A DNA stretch of 64,000 nucleotides from Saccharospirillum alexandrii_A. GTDB taxonomy: Bacteria; Pseudomonadota; Gammaproteobacteria; Pseudomonadales; Natronospirillaceae. The stretch's first letter is position 1. Every line of letters starts with the position of its first letter. Under the pieces are notes generated by a model that worked only from the letters and a program-made list of their open reading frames with translations, did no database searches and was not told where the DNA came from. A program made the translations under genes and the position numbers. The stretch lies in contig NZ_JBHZRJ010000003.1 of NCBI RefSeq assembly GCF_043641555.1, positions 868,001-932,000 of the forward strand, in the 5' to 3' direction. Positions 18,464 through 27,800 of the stretch are shown one piece after another.

Positions 18464-18970
18464 TTAGTCGCTACCCAACACATCCACCATAAGGTCAGCA
18501 GATAGATCTTCCAGGCCCTGAATCACACTATCGAGGCTCTGCTCGTCGGTTAATCCCAGTTCAAGCTCAGCTCGAAACAACACACCACCGCTCATCGACG
18601 CCGGTTCGACATCGGTATGAACATCCACAAGATTGATGTTCATCGCCGCAAGCTTGCGAGTGACTTCCGCGACAATACCGGTGCGGTCGTTGCCGACCAC
18701 AGCGATGCGGTGTTGGTGCAGCGTGGTGTCTTCGCTATCGCCCACTTCAATTTGAATCGACAAGCCTTTGCTGCCGAGGGCCTGAGTGCTGGCCCGTAAC
18801 GTCTCCAACTGGCCGGCATCAAGATTGACCCGAACAATGCCAGCGAAGCGACCGGCCATGGTCGATAGCCGGCTCTCCTGCCAGCTACCGCCGGCATCGG
18901 CTACTGCAGAGGCGACTTGCTCGACAATGCCGGGGCGGTCTGATGCCATGATGCTGAGAATAATTTCCAT
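18464..18970 (-). CDS. Glycine cleavage repressor-like protein (GcvR-like), tandem ACT
   Basis: This 168-aa protein has two ACT domains: residues 1-75 (SIMASDRPGIVEQVASAVAD) and about 85-165 (VVGNDRTGIVAEVTRKLA). It has no DNA-binding domain, as in GcvR, which acts by binding the GcvA activator. The frame opens further upstream, but the ATG at 18970 has GGAG eight bases upstream and begins the ACT homology. Its position just downstream of gcvP supports a role in sensing glycine. A different ACT regulator cannot be excluded. Palindromic element copy 3 separates it from gcvP. Confidence 0.8.
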   Translation of the reverse strand: MEIILSIMASDRPGIVEQVASAVADAGGSWQESRLSTMAGRFAGIVRVNLDAGQLETLRASTQALGSKGLSIQIEVGDSEDTTLHQHRIAVVGNDRTGIVAEVTRKLAAMNINLVDVHTDVEPASMSGGVLFRAELELGLTDEQSLDSVIQGLEDLSADLMVDVLGSD

Positions 18971-19073
18971 AGAAGCTCCATTTTTATTCTTTGGATAGGT
19001 GTCAAAAATTGACTGGTTCATAAACGACACCCGGAAAGATTTTCAAATTTAACCACCGACATAGTGTTGGGTG

Positions 19074-19166
19074 CCGGGTAGGCCTGTCCGGGGTAGGCCA
19101 CAGAATGGATGCTGTGGCCTAGGCCCCATGGAGGGGTTTACGCCGACCCCGGACAGGTCTACCCGG
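19074..19166. repeat. Palindromic intergenic element, copy 3
   Basis: Arms at 19074-19093 and 19147-19166 pair over 20 bp (CTGTCCGGGG with CCCCGGACAG beside the core). The inner hairpin here reads GGCCACAG/CTGTGGCC instead of CCGCAGC/GCTGCGG, so both sides changed together. CCTAGG and CCATGG are retained. It lies between gcvP and the GcvR-like gene, both on the minus strand. Confidence 0.9.
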
Positions 19167-19210
19167 TGGCCGACACGAGCTCCTGGCACGAGAAGTAGCA
19201 ACCACCGGCC

Positions 19211-22096
19211 CTAAATATAGCTCTCCATACTTGGGCAGGAGCAGAACAGATTGCGATCGCCCCAGACGTCGTCGACCCGGTTGACGCTCGGCCAGTATTT
19301 GGCCTGGCTGACCCAGGGCCTCGGGAAGATGGCGGTTTCCCGGCTGTAGGGGCGCTCCCAGGTGCCGATCAGATCGGCTTGGGTATGGGGGGCGTTGACC
19401 AGCGGGTTGTTGTCGGCCGGCCACTCGCCCGAGGCAACCGCATCGATTTCCGCTCTAATGGAGACCATGGCATCGACGAACCGGTCGAGTTCGGCTTTGC
19501 TTTCGCTTTCTGTCGGTTCAACCATGAAGGTGCCCGGCACCGGAAAACTCATGGTTGGGGCGTGGAAGCCGAAGTCCATCAGTCGCTTGGCAATGTCGAC
19601 CTCGGTGATGCCCGTGGCCGCCTTGAGCGGGCGCAAATCGAGAATGCATTCGTGGGCGACACGGTCATTGCGGCCGGTGTAGAGAATCGGGTAGTGCGGC
19701 TTCAACTGCTGCGCCAGGTAATTGGCATTCAACAACGCCACCTGAGTCGCCGTGCGCAAACCTTGCGCGCCCAGCATGCGAATGTACATCCAGGAAATGG
19801 GCAGAATGGAACTGCTGCCAAAGGGCGCCGCCGAGACCGCGCCCTCAGCGGCGAGGCCAGTCGCATTGGCCATCACACTGTGACCGGGCAGATAGTCCGC
19901 CAAGTGTGATCGCACGCCGATTGGCCCCATGCCCGGGCCACCGCCACCATGGGGAATCGCAAAAGTCTTGTGCAAATTCAGGTGAGCGACATCGGCACCG
20001 ATGTCAGCCGGGCGGGTAACGCCGACCTGAGCGTTCAGGTTGGCACCGTCCATATACACCTGGCCACCGGCCGCATGCACAGCATCGCACAGGGCCTTAA
20101 CGCCCTCCTCATAAACGCCGTGGGTCGAAGGGTAGGTGATCATCAGGCAACTGAGTTCATCGCCAGCAGCGGCGATCTTCTTCTGAAGATCCTCGGCGTC
20201 CACATTGCCCGCCTCGTCGGTCTTAACGACCACCACCGTCATGCCCATCATCTGGGCCGAGGCCGGGTTGGTGCCGTGCGCTGACTGCGGAATCAGGCAG
20301 ATGTGGCGACCTTCCTGCCCCTGGGCTTCCTGATAGCGACGGATCGCCAGCAAACCCGCGTATTCGCCCTGAGCGCCCGAGTTGGGCTGCATGCTGATCG
20401 CATCGAACCCGGTAATGGCGCGCAGCATGGTATCCAGTTCTTCCAGCAATACCCGGTAACCCTTGGTCTGGGCACGGGGCGCAAAGGGGTGAATGCGCGC
20501 AAATTCCGGCCAGGAGACCGGAATCATCTCCGCCGTCGCGTTCAGCTTCATGGTGCAGGAGCCCAGAGAAATCATGCTGTGGGTCAGCGTCAGGTCCCGG
20601 TTCTCAAGCCGCTTCAGGTAGCGCAGCATCGCCGTTTCACTGTGATGACTGTTGAACACCGGGTGGGTCAGGTAATCCGATTCACGCTCAAGTGTCTCTG
20701 GCAAAAAGGTGGTGCCATGTTCGGTGATCTGGGCGTCGATGTCGGCCACATTGAAATCGTGGTCACCCATCAATACATCGAACAGGTCTTCCACATCTTC
20801 CCGACTGGCACACTCATGCAAACTGACGCCCAGGGTGCCTGCCGCATCTTCGCGCAGGTTGATCTGCTTGGCAGCAGCCCGCTCCAGAATCAATTCGCGG
20901 TTGCCCTGGGGGTCGATGGTCAGGGTGTCGAAAAAGTGGCTGTTAACGATGTGAATGCCTTTTGCTTCCAGCCCTTCGGCCAGAATTCCGGTCAGCCGGT
21001 GAATGCGCTGGGCGATGCGTTTCAGACCTTTAGGGCCATGGTAGACCGCATAGAATCCGGCCATGTTGGCCAGCAACACCTGGGCGGTGCAGATGTTTGA
21101 ATTAGCCTTTTCACGGCGAATATGCTGTTCACGCGTTTGCAGCGCCATACGCAACGCTGGCTTGCCATGGGTATCTTTGGAGACGCCGATCAGCCGGCCT
21201 GGAATGTTGCGTTTGAACTCATCGCGCGTGGCAAAAAACGCGGCATGAGGGCCGCCATAACCGAGCGGTACACCAAAGCGCTGGGAGTTACCCAGCACAA
21301 TGTCGGCCTGCATCTCGCCGGGTGATTTGAGCATCAGCAGGGCCATCAGATCAGTCGCCACCACCGCCAGCGCGCCCTTGGCGTGCAGGGCTTCAATCAC
21401 CGGCTCCGGATCGCGAATCTCGCCATTGGCACCAGGGTATTGCAGCAGGGCAGCGAACACCGGTTGCTCGGCAGCCTGCTCCAAAGGCCCGGTCATCACT
21501 TCGAAGCCCATGTAACGGGCGCGTGTTTTGATCACTGCCAGCGTCTGCGGCAATACGTTTTCATCGACAAAGAAAACGTTGCCCGGCGCCTTGCGCAAAC
21601 AGCGGTGCGCCATCGCCATGGCTTCCGCCGCTGCTGTGGCTTCATCGAGCAGGGAGGCATTGGCCAGAGGCATGCCGGTCAAATCACTGATGGTTTGCTG
21701 GTAGTTGATCAGCGCTTCCAGGCGGCCCTGGGCAATTTCCGGCTGGTAGGGCGTATAAGCGGTATACCAGCCCGGGTTCTCCAGCACGTTACGGGCAATG
21801 ACATTCGGCGTCAGGGTGTCGTGATAGCCAAGCCCGATGTAGCTTTTGAACACCTTGTTCTGGCGGGCCATGGCGTGCAGGTAATCGAGTGCGTCCTGTT
21901 CGCTGGTGGCTCGTTCGATGTTCAGATCCGAGTTGAGGCGAATGGCACCGGGCACAATCTGTTCAGTCAGGTGATCCAGGCTGTCGGCGCCGACAGCGTC
22001 AAGCATGGCCGCTTGCTCACCAGGGCCTGGGCCGATATGGCGGCGAATGAATTCGTCGGTACTTTCCAGATCATCGAGGGAAAAGGGTGCGGTCAT
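19211..22096 (-). CDS. gcvP: Glycine dehydrogenase (decarboxylating), P protein
   Basis: This 961-aa PLP enzyme of the glycine cleavage system decarboxylates glycine and loads the aminomethyl group onto the lipoyl arm of GcvH. It is the fused (alpha plus beta) proteobacterial form. N-terminal FIRRHIGPGPGEQAAML, the PLP lysine region NLHKTFAIPHGGGGPGMGPIGV and the C-terminal GDRNLFCSCPSMESY are visible. It lies about 100 bp downstream of gcvH on the same strand, probably co-transcribed. gcvT, often adjacent, is absent from the window. Confidence 0.97.
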   Translation of the reverse strand: MTAPFSLDDLESTDEFIRRHIGPGPGEQAAMLDAVGADSLDHLTEQIVPGAIRLNSDLNIERATSEQDALDYLHAMARQNKVFKSYIGLGYHDTLTPNVIARNVLENPGWYTAYTPYQPEIAQGRLEALINYQQTISDLTGMPLANASLLDEATAAAEAMAMAHRCLRKAPGNVFFVDENVLPQTLAVIKTRARYMGFEVMTGPLEQAAEQPVFAALLQYPGANGEIRDPEPVIEALHAKGALAVVATDLMALLMLKSPGEMQADIVLGNSQRFGVPLGYGGPHAAFFATRDEFKRNIPGRLIGVSKDTHGKPALRMALQTREQHIRREKANSNICTAQVLLANMAGFYAVYHGPKGLKRIAQRIHRLTGILAEGLEAKGIHIVNSHFFDTLTIDPQGNRELILERAAAKQINLREDAAGTLGVSLHECASREDVEDLFDVLMGDHDFNVADIDAQITEHGTTFLPETLERESDYLTHPVFNSHHSETAMLRYLKRLENRDLTLTHSMISLGSCTMKLNATAEMIPVSWPEFARIHPFAPRAQTKGYRVLLEELDTMLRAITGFDAISMQPNSGAQGEYAGLLAIRRYQEAQGQEGRHICLIPQSAHGTNPASAQMMGMTVVVVKTDEAGNVDAEDLQKKIAAAGDELSCLMITYPSTHGVYEEGVKALCDAVHAAGGQVYMDGANLNAQVGVTRPADIGADVAHLNLHKTFAIPHGGGGPGMGPIGVRSHLADYLPGHSVMANATGLAAEGAVSAAPFGSSSILPISWMYIRMLGAQGLRTATQVALLNANYLAQQLKPHYPILYTGRNDRVAHECILDLRPLKAATGITEVDIAKRLMDFGFHAPTMSFPVPGTFMVEPTESESKAELDRFVDAMVSIRAEIDAVASGEWPADNNPLVNAPHTQADLIGTWERPYSRETAIFPRPWVSQAKYWPSVNRVDDVWGDRNLFCSCPSMESYI

Positions 22097-22198
22097 GGTG
22101 CTCGCTCTCGGTCCAGTAGGGCGGGATGGGGCGTGCCGGTTTCGGCAGGCACGCCCTGATACGGGGTCGTTAACGCGGCCCGCAGAGCCGCAGCAAGA

Positions 22199-22588
22199 TC
22201 AGTCTTCGGCGCACTGGTCCTGGTAGGACTCGGCGTCCATCAGATCTTTCAGCTCACCCGGGTCCTGCATTTTTACTTTGAAGAACCAGCCGTTCTCGTA
22301 AGGGTCTTCGTTGACCTGTTCCGGTGCATCTTCCAGCGATTCGTTCACCGCGATGACAGTGCCGGTCACCGGAGTATAGATGTCGGAGGCCGCTTTTACC
22401 GACTCAACCACCGCAACCGGGTCACCGGCAACGATTTCGGCGCCCACTTCCGGCACTTCCACAAAAACCACATCGCCCAGCTGTTGCTGGGCAAAATCGG
22501 ATACGCCAATGGTAATGACATCGTCACCTTCTTCACGGACCCATTCGTGGGAGGCGGCATATTTCAAATCGGCTGGAATTGTACTCAT
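22199..22588 (-). CDS. gcvH: Glycine cleavage system H protein
   Basis: This 129-aa lipoyl carrier shuttles intermediates between the P, T and L proteins. The lipoylation site is the lysine in VVESVKAASDIY. N-terminal LKYAASHEWV and C-terminal YENGWFFKVK are standard. The frame is open upstream, but the ATG at 22588 starts the family homology. It is first of the gcvH-gcvP pair, with a long GC-rich hairpin in its leader. Confidence 0.96.
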   Translation of the reverse strand: MSTIPADLKYAASHEWVREEGDDVITIGVSDFAQQQLGDVVFVEVPEVGAEIVAGDPVAVVESVKAASDIYTPVTGTVIAVNESLEDAPEQVNEDPYENGWFFKVKMQDPGELKDLMDAESYQDQCAED

Positions 22589-22638
22589 GGAATAACCCTT
22601 TGGTCTCGGATCGTCACGGATCATGGTTTACAGGCATG

Positions 22639-22678
22639 GGTAAAGCTGGGCAGGGGGCTCCCCCACCACCGCTTTACC
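22639..22678 (-). promoter_or_regulatory. GC-rich hairpin in gcvH leader
   Basis: On the gcvH sense strand, GGTAAAGC pairs with GCTTTACC and encloses a GGGGG/CCCCC stem, 51-90 nt upstream of the gcvH ATG. It has no T tract and does not show the glycine-riboswitch core that I would expect. A leader structure affecting gcvH expression is possible but unproven. Confidence 0.4.
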
Positions 22679-22803
22679 GGAATTGTTGCGTAATTTAGCA
22701 GCCTGAATGCGAAACAGCCACCGCTGGTTTTGCAGGTAGGGAGCTTACTTCTTTGGTTACATCGTTGAATATACTTGGGAGGCGCGGGGCCGCGCCGGAT
22801 ACA

Positions 22804-22907
22804 AGTGGAGCTCCTGTGGGGTCGGCGTAGATCTGTCCATGGCGGTCCGACGTCTCGGGCCTAGGCCGCAGCATCCATGCTGCGGACTACCCCACAGGAG
22901 CCCCACT
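22804..22907. repeat. Palindromic intergenic element, copy 4
   Basis: Arms at 22804-22822 and 22889-22907 pair over 19 bp with one mismatch (CCTGTGGGGT with ACCCCACAGG). The core has CCGCAGCA/TGCTGCGG, CCTAGG and CCATGG, with extra bases between the last two. A separate small GC hairpin (GGCGCGG/CCGCGCC) lies at 22781-22796. It lies between a small hypothetical gene and gcvH. Confidence 0.9.
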
Positions 22908-23005
22908 GGCACCCGTCGCTTGTCTTCACAGTAAGCAAAGTATTCCGAAAGAAGTTGAAATGGCATCCCAGTGGCCGCCGCGTGCCAAAGCCTCCCTGGC
23001 AGGAA

Positions 23006-23245
23006 CTACTTGAGGGTTGGGGGAGTGGGTGCCTGGGGTGGGGTGCGCAGGGCAGGCTTGTGGCTGATATAGATGCGTTCCGCCTTCATGATCCGGATCA
23101 ACAACCAGGAGGATTCCAGAGCCGCCTCACTGGCCTCGGCCTTCAACTCGCGCAGGGTGCGGTCGTTGAGGTTTTCTTCACTGAAAGCGAACTCTATCAG
23201 TTCATCTTCGCTGATCAGATTCTTGCCAAGGATGATGGCGGCCAT
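23006..23245 (-). CDS. Hypothetical 79-aa protein
   Basis: I do not recognise this protein. Residues 1-60 look helical and acidic (SEDELIEFAFSEENLNDRTLRELKAEASEAALESSWLLI reads as two amphipathic helices), followed by a basic stretch and a proline-rich tail (TPPQAPTPPTLK). There is no signal peptide. It lies 88 bp downstream of the adenosyltransferase on the same strand. The reading frame could be real, but support is limited to length and amphipathic pattern. Confidence 0.5.
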   Translation of the reverse strand: MAAIILGKNLISEDELIEFAFSEENLNDRTLRELKAEASEAALESSWLLIRIMKAERIYISHKPALRTPPQAPTPPTLK

Positions 23246-23333
23246 GCTATACGCTCGGTTGGTCAGTGCTTGAAAGAGCTATCGGCGGATAATCGCCATT
23301 GTTTAGTGGTCTTCCGTCAATCTGTGAACTCTA

Positions 23334-23900
23334 TCAGGAATCCTTTTTACGATGACGCGATTGCCACAGCACTTCCTGGGAGCCATCGGCCCGGGCAAGC
23401 TGTCGTGCCAACACGAAAAACAGGTCTGACAGACGGTTCAGGTACTGCTGGGCCAGCACATGGCCTTCTGCTTCCTGGCGGTTGAAGGCCACCAGCGTCC
23501 GTTCCGCCCGGCGGCAGGTGGCGCGGGCCAGGTGGCAGCGGCTGGCCGCTTCGTTGCCGCCTGGCAGAATGAAATTTTTCAGCGGCGGCAGGTGCTCGTT
23601 GATGCGGTCGATGTGGTCTTCCAGGTCACTGATCAGCGCTGCGTCGAGCAGTTCATAGCCGGGCATGGCCAGTTCACCGCCCAGGTCAAACAGGTCGTGT
23701 TGAATCTGGCTGAGCATTGGGTATTCACTGTGCTGGTCTCCCAGGCAGACCATCAGAAAGCCGACCAGGCTGTTCAGTTCATCGATGTCACCCATAGAGG
23801 CAATGCGACCACTGTCTTTGGGCACTCGCCCATCCATGCCGAGGCCAGTGTCGCCGGCGTCGCCGGTGCGGGTGTAAATCTTGGAAAGTCGGTTACCCAT
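23334..23900 (-). CDS. Cob(I)alamin adenosyltransferase, PduO type
   Basis: This 188-aa enzyme transfers the adenosyl group of ATP to cob(I)alamin to make adenosylcobalamin. The N-terminal ATP site YTRTGDAGDTGLG is present, as are FILPGGNEAASRCHLARATCRRAE and YLNRLSDLFFVLAR, all diagnostic for the PduO/MMAB fold. It is preceded by the histidine kinase gene on the same strand with a 59-bp gap. No cobalamin biosynthesis genes are nearby, so a salvage role is likely. Confidence 0.93.
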   Translation of the reverse strand: MGNRLSKIYTRTGDAGDTGLGMDGRVPKDSGRIASMGDIDELNSLVGFLMVCLGDQHSEYPMLSQIQHDLFDLGGELAMPGYELLDAALISDLEDHIDRINEHLPPLKNFILPGGNEAASRCHLARATCRRAERTLVAFNRQEAEGHVLAQQYLNRLSDLFFVLARQLARADGSQEVLWQSRHRKKDS

Positions 23901-23959
23901 GGTGGTGTCGGTCCTTGCGTTTGGTATTGGTTTAAGCCCGCTGATGTTAGCGAGCCTGT

Positions 23960-25690
23960 TTAAAGGGGAGGCTGGTCCGCATCGGTATCGGCAGCCGGGC
24001 CGCGAACGTCATCGGCTGTTGTTACCTGTTCAAGCGTCTGCTTTACCAGCGGGTCGGTCAGCGGAAGCGACAGAATGAACCGGGCACCCCGGCCCACGGT
24101 CGATTCGACCTGCAACCGGCCGTGGTGGTGGGTGGTGATGATAAAGAAACTCACCGACAAACCAAGGCCCGTGCCCACACCCACATCCTTGGTGGTGAAA
24201 AACGGTTCAAAAATGCGTTTTCGGGTGGGTTCATCCATGCCGATGCCGTTGTCGGCCACTTCGATCACGCAATGATCGTCCTGCACGTATTGCCGTATCT
24301 GGATGATGCCTTCATCAATGTCATTCAAGGTGTCGAACCGCTCGCGGATCGCCTGGGCGGCGTTCTTCATCAGGTTCAGTAACACCTGTTCGAGTTCGGT
24401 CATCACGCAGGGCACTTCAACCTCGGGCGATCGAAAATCCTGATCGACGAACAGATGCTGTTTGCGATAGCCCGATTTCAAATTGAAGTCGTTCAGGGCA
24501 ATGTTGATGGCCTGGTCGAGTAATTGGCCGATTGGGTAGGGTTGCAGCAAACGGTCGCTGTCGCGGCTGAACTGAAGCATGTTGGTGACAATGCGTGACG
24601 CCCGCAAGCCAGATTCGGAAATGTTGGTCAGGAACTTGGGTACATCCCGTCTGGCGAGGTATTGCTGCATCAGCTCCAGATTCAGCCCCAGGCTGGACGC
24701 CAGTTCACGGTTGCGTTTGAGGGCCGGGTCGAGCCGTCGTTCAATGTTCTGGGCATTCTGAACAATGGCTCCCAGTGGGTTATTGATTTCATGGGCCATG
24801 CCTGCGGCCAAGCCCCCAACCGACATCATTTTTTCCGTTTGTACCATCACTTCTTCAAGCTTGAACTGCTCGGTTACGTCATCCAGCCGAATCACCGCCC
24901 CCTGAGAATCGGTCTGTTGCAGCGGGTAAACCACCAGGTCGACACGGATGGGTTGCTCGGCTGTTTGCAGTTCAAGGTTGTGCCGGCTTTGCACCTTGTG
25001 CCGGGTCAGCGCCAGCAGAATCAGATCCTGATGTTGGCCCAGAAACGGGAAGGCCTCCTGCAGCGAAAGCCCAATGGCCTGCTCCGGACGGGTGCCACTG
25101 ATCAGCGCCGCCTCGGTATTCCACTGGGTGACGATCAGCTTCTCGTCCACGGCGATCAGCGCTGACGGCATGGAATTGATGATGGCGTTCAGGTAATTCT
25201 GAAACTCGGTCAGCCGGCGTTCAACCCGGTGGCGTACCTGCACCTCGAACTCCAGCTTGTGCATGGCCTTCTGCGCTGCCTCGGCCATGGCTTCCGACTC
25301 TTGTCCGGCCAGGGTGGCCCGGTCGCGTTCGGCCTTCAGATCGGCTTCGCGTCGTGCCATCTGGTCAAGCATCGCATTGAACGCGTCAACCACCTTGCCC
25401 AGCTCATCCTGGTGGTGTTTTTTTGCCCGCAGCGTCACATTGGAGGTCGCCGTTACCTGGTTCGACACCAGCATCAACTGGTTCAATGGGTTGAGAAAAT
25501 GCCGGCGGAAAATTTGCAGCAACACGGCCGAACCCAGAATGGAAATCACCACAATCAGGCACATCACCACCAGCGGATGCAGGTGCTGACCCGAGAAAAA
25601 GACAAAGCCAATGCTCAGACTGCTGACAACGGTGATCCCCAGTAACCACCAGAGAATACGCCCCAGCAGGGTCGGTGATGCATAGGCCAT
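23960..25690 (-). CDS. Membrane sensor histidine kinase with HAMP and PAS domains
   Basis: This is a 576-aa protein. Two membrane helices (about residues 12-32 and 40-60) are separated by only a few residues, so there is almost no periplasmic sensor. A HAMP domain follows, then a coiled coil, a PAS domain (about 165-280; NAIINSMPSALIAVDEKL), a HisKA-like domain with MAHEINNPLGA (His300) and an HATPase domain (LLNLMKNAAQAI, DNGIGMDEPTRKRIFEPFFTTK, GTGLGLS). Sensing is therefore probably cytoplasmic or in the membrane. No receiver gene is directly adjacent; the nearest is the response regulator at 26775, beyond panE. Confidence 0.93.
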   Translation of the reverse strand: MAYASPTLLGRILWWLLGITVVSSLSIGFVFFSGQHLHPLVVMCLIVVISILGSAVLLQIFRRHFLNPLNQLMLVSNQVTATSNVTLRAKKHHQDELGKVVDAFNAMLDQMARREADLKAERDRATLAGQESEAMAEAAQKAMHKLEFEVQVRHRVERRLTEFQNYLNAIINSMPSALIAVDEKLIVTQWNTEAALISGTRPEQAIGLSLQEAFPFLGQHQDLILLALTRHKVQSRHNLELQTAEQPIRVDLVVYPLQQTDSQGAVIRLDDVTEQFKLEEVMVQTEKMMSVGGLAAGMAHEINNPLGAIVQNAQNIERRLDPALKRNRELASSLGLNLELMQQYLARRDVPKFLTNISESGLRASRIVTNMLQFSRDSDRLLQPYPIGQLLDQAINIALNDFNLKSGYRKQHLFVDQDFRSPEVEVPCVMTELEQVLLNLMKNAAQAIRERFDTLNDIDEGIIQIRQYVQDDHCVIEVADNGIGMDEPTRKRIFEPFFTTKDVGVGTGLGLSVSFFIITTHHHGRLQVESTVGRGARFILSLPLTDPLVKQTLEQVTTADDVRGPAADTDADQPPL

Positions 25691-25736
25691 GCAGGCTCCT
25701 TGGTGTGCGGTTAAGGCGCTGTCGGTTAAGCGCTCG

Positions 25737-26624
25737 TCAGCGAATCAGCGGGTGCAGGCGAATCACCGCCTGGTACCAGTATTGCAAACGTGGCGCCGCC
25801 AGGCCATGCCGATCGGCGGCACACAGCAAAGGGCCCAGAATCGAATCGACCTCGGTTTCCCGCCCGGCCTCGATGTCCGTCAGCATCGACGACCGGTTGC
25901 GCCCCGTCGCTTTGGCCACCATCACCACCCGTTCGGCAAGATCCGATGGCAATTGAACGTCACTGGCCCGCGCAATCTGTTGAATTTCAGCGCACAACAG
26001 CTCTACTTCACCGACCCATTCGCGCTCGGCCAGGGCGCCGTTCAGGCACTGCTGCACCGCCGTAATCGGGTTAATCACGGCATTGATCGCCAGTTTACGC
26101 CAAAGCACCGCCGTAATATCAGTCTCCCAGTGTAATTCCAGCGGGCCCGCCTGATTCACCAGCTTGCGCCCCCACTGTTCGGTTTCATCAGTAACGGGAT
26201 ACTGCGCCGGGCTTCCAATCCGGGTTTCCCCGACCCCGGTGTGCCGAACCCGCTGACCAAACCGGCCCGCGCCTTCGGTCGTCGATGCCCACAACACCCG
26301 GCCCGGCAACTGTTGGCTGAGCCAGGCCTGTGGGCCCAGGCCATTGCACAGAATCAACCAGGGAATATCAGTAAGTTTTGGAATGAGGGGCAAAGTAGCG
26401 CGTTCAACCTGAGTGGCCTTGCAACACACCAGCACGGCATCGATACCATCGAGCGAGTCGGTCAGTGACCACCGCAGCGGATGAGTTTCTCCGTCGGATT
26501 CAACGTAGCCAGGCAACGACAAGCCCGCACGGTGGGCATACACCTTAATGGTTGCGTGGTTTTGCAGTGACCAGGCCATCAGGCTGCCGATGGCGCCGGG
26601 GCCAAGCAGAAGGATCTTTGCCAT
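25737..26624 (-). CDS. panE: 2-dehydropantoate 2-reductase
   Basis: This 295-aa NADPH-dependent enzyme makes pantoate for coenzyme A. The N-terminal Rossmann motif LLLGPGAIGSLMAW is seen, as are CKATQVERA, WRKLAINAVINPITA (catalytic Lys and Asn) and NRSSMLTDIEAGRETEVD near the C-terminus. It is on the same strand as the histidine kinase and the response regulator and lies between them. ApbA/PanE paralogues of unknown substrate exist, so the name is likely but not certain. Confidence 0.88.
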   Translation of the reverse strand: MAKILLLGPGAIGSLMAWSLQNHATIKVYAHRAGLSLPGYVESDGETHPLRWSLTDSLDGIDAVLVCCKATQVERATLPLIPKLTDIPWLILCNGLGPQAWLSQQLPGRVLWASTTEGAGRFGQRVRHTGVGETRIGSPAQYPVTDETEQWGRKLVNQAGPLELHWETDITAVLWRKLAINAVINPITAVQQCLNGALAEREWVGEVELLCAEIQQIARASDVQLPSDLAERVVMVAKATGRNRSSMLTDIEAGRETEVDSILGPLLCAADRHGLAAPRLQYWYQAVIRLHPLIR

Positions 26625-26774
26625 ATCGTCGTATCCTTACCGGATGAGCGCATATGGTAACTCTAGCGCCCCTTCGGAGGCGACATCGGTGGACCTAACG
26701 CCAGTTTAAAAATTGACTGAGGTGACCCCGGTACCCGCTGCGGAAGATAGCCACCAAAAGAGGCCTAGCCAGGG

Positions 26775-27800
26775 TCAGGCGCTTTGTCCGTTTTGCCACA
26801 CATGCATGGCATGGCGCTGTTCTACGGGAATCTTCTGCAATCGCACCAGTGCCTGCTCCAACATCCATTCTGCCGAAGCGGGGAGGGGCTGGGAGGCATC
26901 GGCCAGATCGAGCTGAATGCAGCCCGTCAGTGACACAAAGCCGGACGTTGTCGAGTAGGCGCGGGTGAACAGGGCATCGTACAGGCGTCGAATCAGTTTC
27001 TGCGTCGCCACATTGCCGCCCGTGGAATGCAACAGCACACCAATGATGTTCTCGCCTAGCCGGGCTGTGTCATCGAGTGGGCGGGTGTGTTCAGTAAGGC
27101 GGCTGCAGGCTTCGCGAATCAGCTCATTGCGTAAGGCCCGGCCGCCCTGAGTGGCCACTTCACCGAGATTATCGATCCGGCACAGAATCAGCCCCATTTG
27201 TCCGGTACGCCCTTTAATGTGAACCAGCGTCCGGTCCAATTGGTGGCGCAAGTGCTGCGAATTGCCAAGCCCGGTTGTTGCATCGAGCCGGTTCATGCGG
27301 GTCACCGCCCGGAACTGGTCTTTTAGCTGACGCTCACGGGAGATCAGCGAGTTATGCAGCCGCGACAACCGCTGACCGGCATGAACCCGGGCCAGTAACT
27401 GGGTTTTCAGGTGGGTTTTGCCAATGAAATCATCGACGCCCTTGGCAAAAGCTTCCTGCAGGGCTTCGTCGTTCTCCTTGGCGGTCAGCAACATCACGTA
27501 GGTGAAACAGCCTCGTCGCCGGTCCAGTTCGCGAACCAGCTGAGTCAATTCCAGGCCATCCATGCCTGGCATCAGCCAGTCGGCCAGCATCAGCTCGGCC
27601 GGGCGCTGTTTCAGCGCATCCAGCGCGTCTATGGCGTTGTCGGCAATGCGAATATCACGGAACCCGGCATTGACCAGCATGCGCTGAATGATCGCGCTGC
27701 TGAACTTGGTGTCGTCGACGATCATGATAGCGGTATCATGCGTCTCACTCGGAGTCAGCCCCGGGTGTTTCGGGCCATTGGGTGTGTCTGACATGTCCAT
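26775..27800 (-). CDS. Response regulator with degenerate GGDEF domain
   Basis: This is a 341-aa protein. The receiver domain (about residues 23-145) is complete: acidic pair Asp29-Asp30, phospho-acceptor Asp74 in LADWLMPGMDG, Thr in LLTAKEN and Lys in FIGKTHL. A GGDEF-like domain (about 175-320) keeps the LDATTGLGN entry motif, but the active-site GG(D/E)EF is replaced by LGENI, so diguanylate cyclase activity is unlikely. It may act as a c-di-GMP or protein-interaction module. Start could be either of two in-frame ATGs (27800 or 27794); the second has better spacing from AAGGA. A possible partner of the kinase at 23960. Confidence 0.88.
   Translation of the reverse strand: MDMSDTPNGPKHPGLTPSETHDTAIMIVDDTKFSSAIIQRMLVNAGFRDIRIADNAIDALDALKQRPAELMLADWLMPGMDGLELTQLVRELDRRRGCFTYVMLLTAKENDEALQEAFAKGVDDFIGKTHLKTQLLARVHAGQRLSRLHNSLISRERQLKDQFRAVTRMNRLDATTGLGNSQHLRHQLDRTLVHIKGRTGQMGLILCRIDNLGEVATQGGRALRNELIREACSRLTEHTRPLDDTARLGENIIGVLLHSTGGNVATQKLIRRLYDALFTRAYSTTSGFVSLTGCIQLDLADASQPLPASAEWMLEQALVRLQKIPVEQRHAMHVWQNGQSA

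Noticed and set aside
22589..22760. Glycine riboswitch upstream of gcvH
   Set aside because: A hairpin exists, but I could not find the conserved tandem aptamer core by eye. An Infernal search would decide.
26700..26780. A possible eighth palindrome copy near 26722-26778 (TGACCC...GGGTCA with CCTAG)
   Set aside because: The core hairpin and CCATGG are missing and only six base pairs are supported, so it is not counted.
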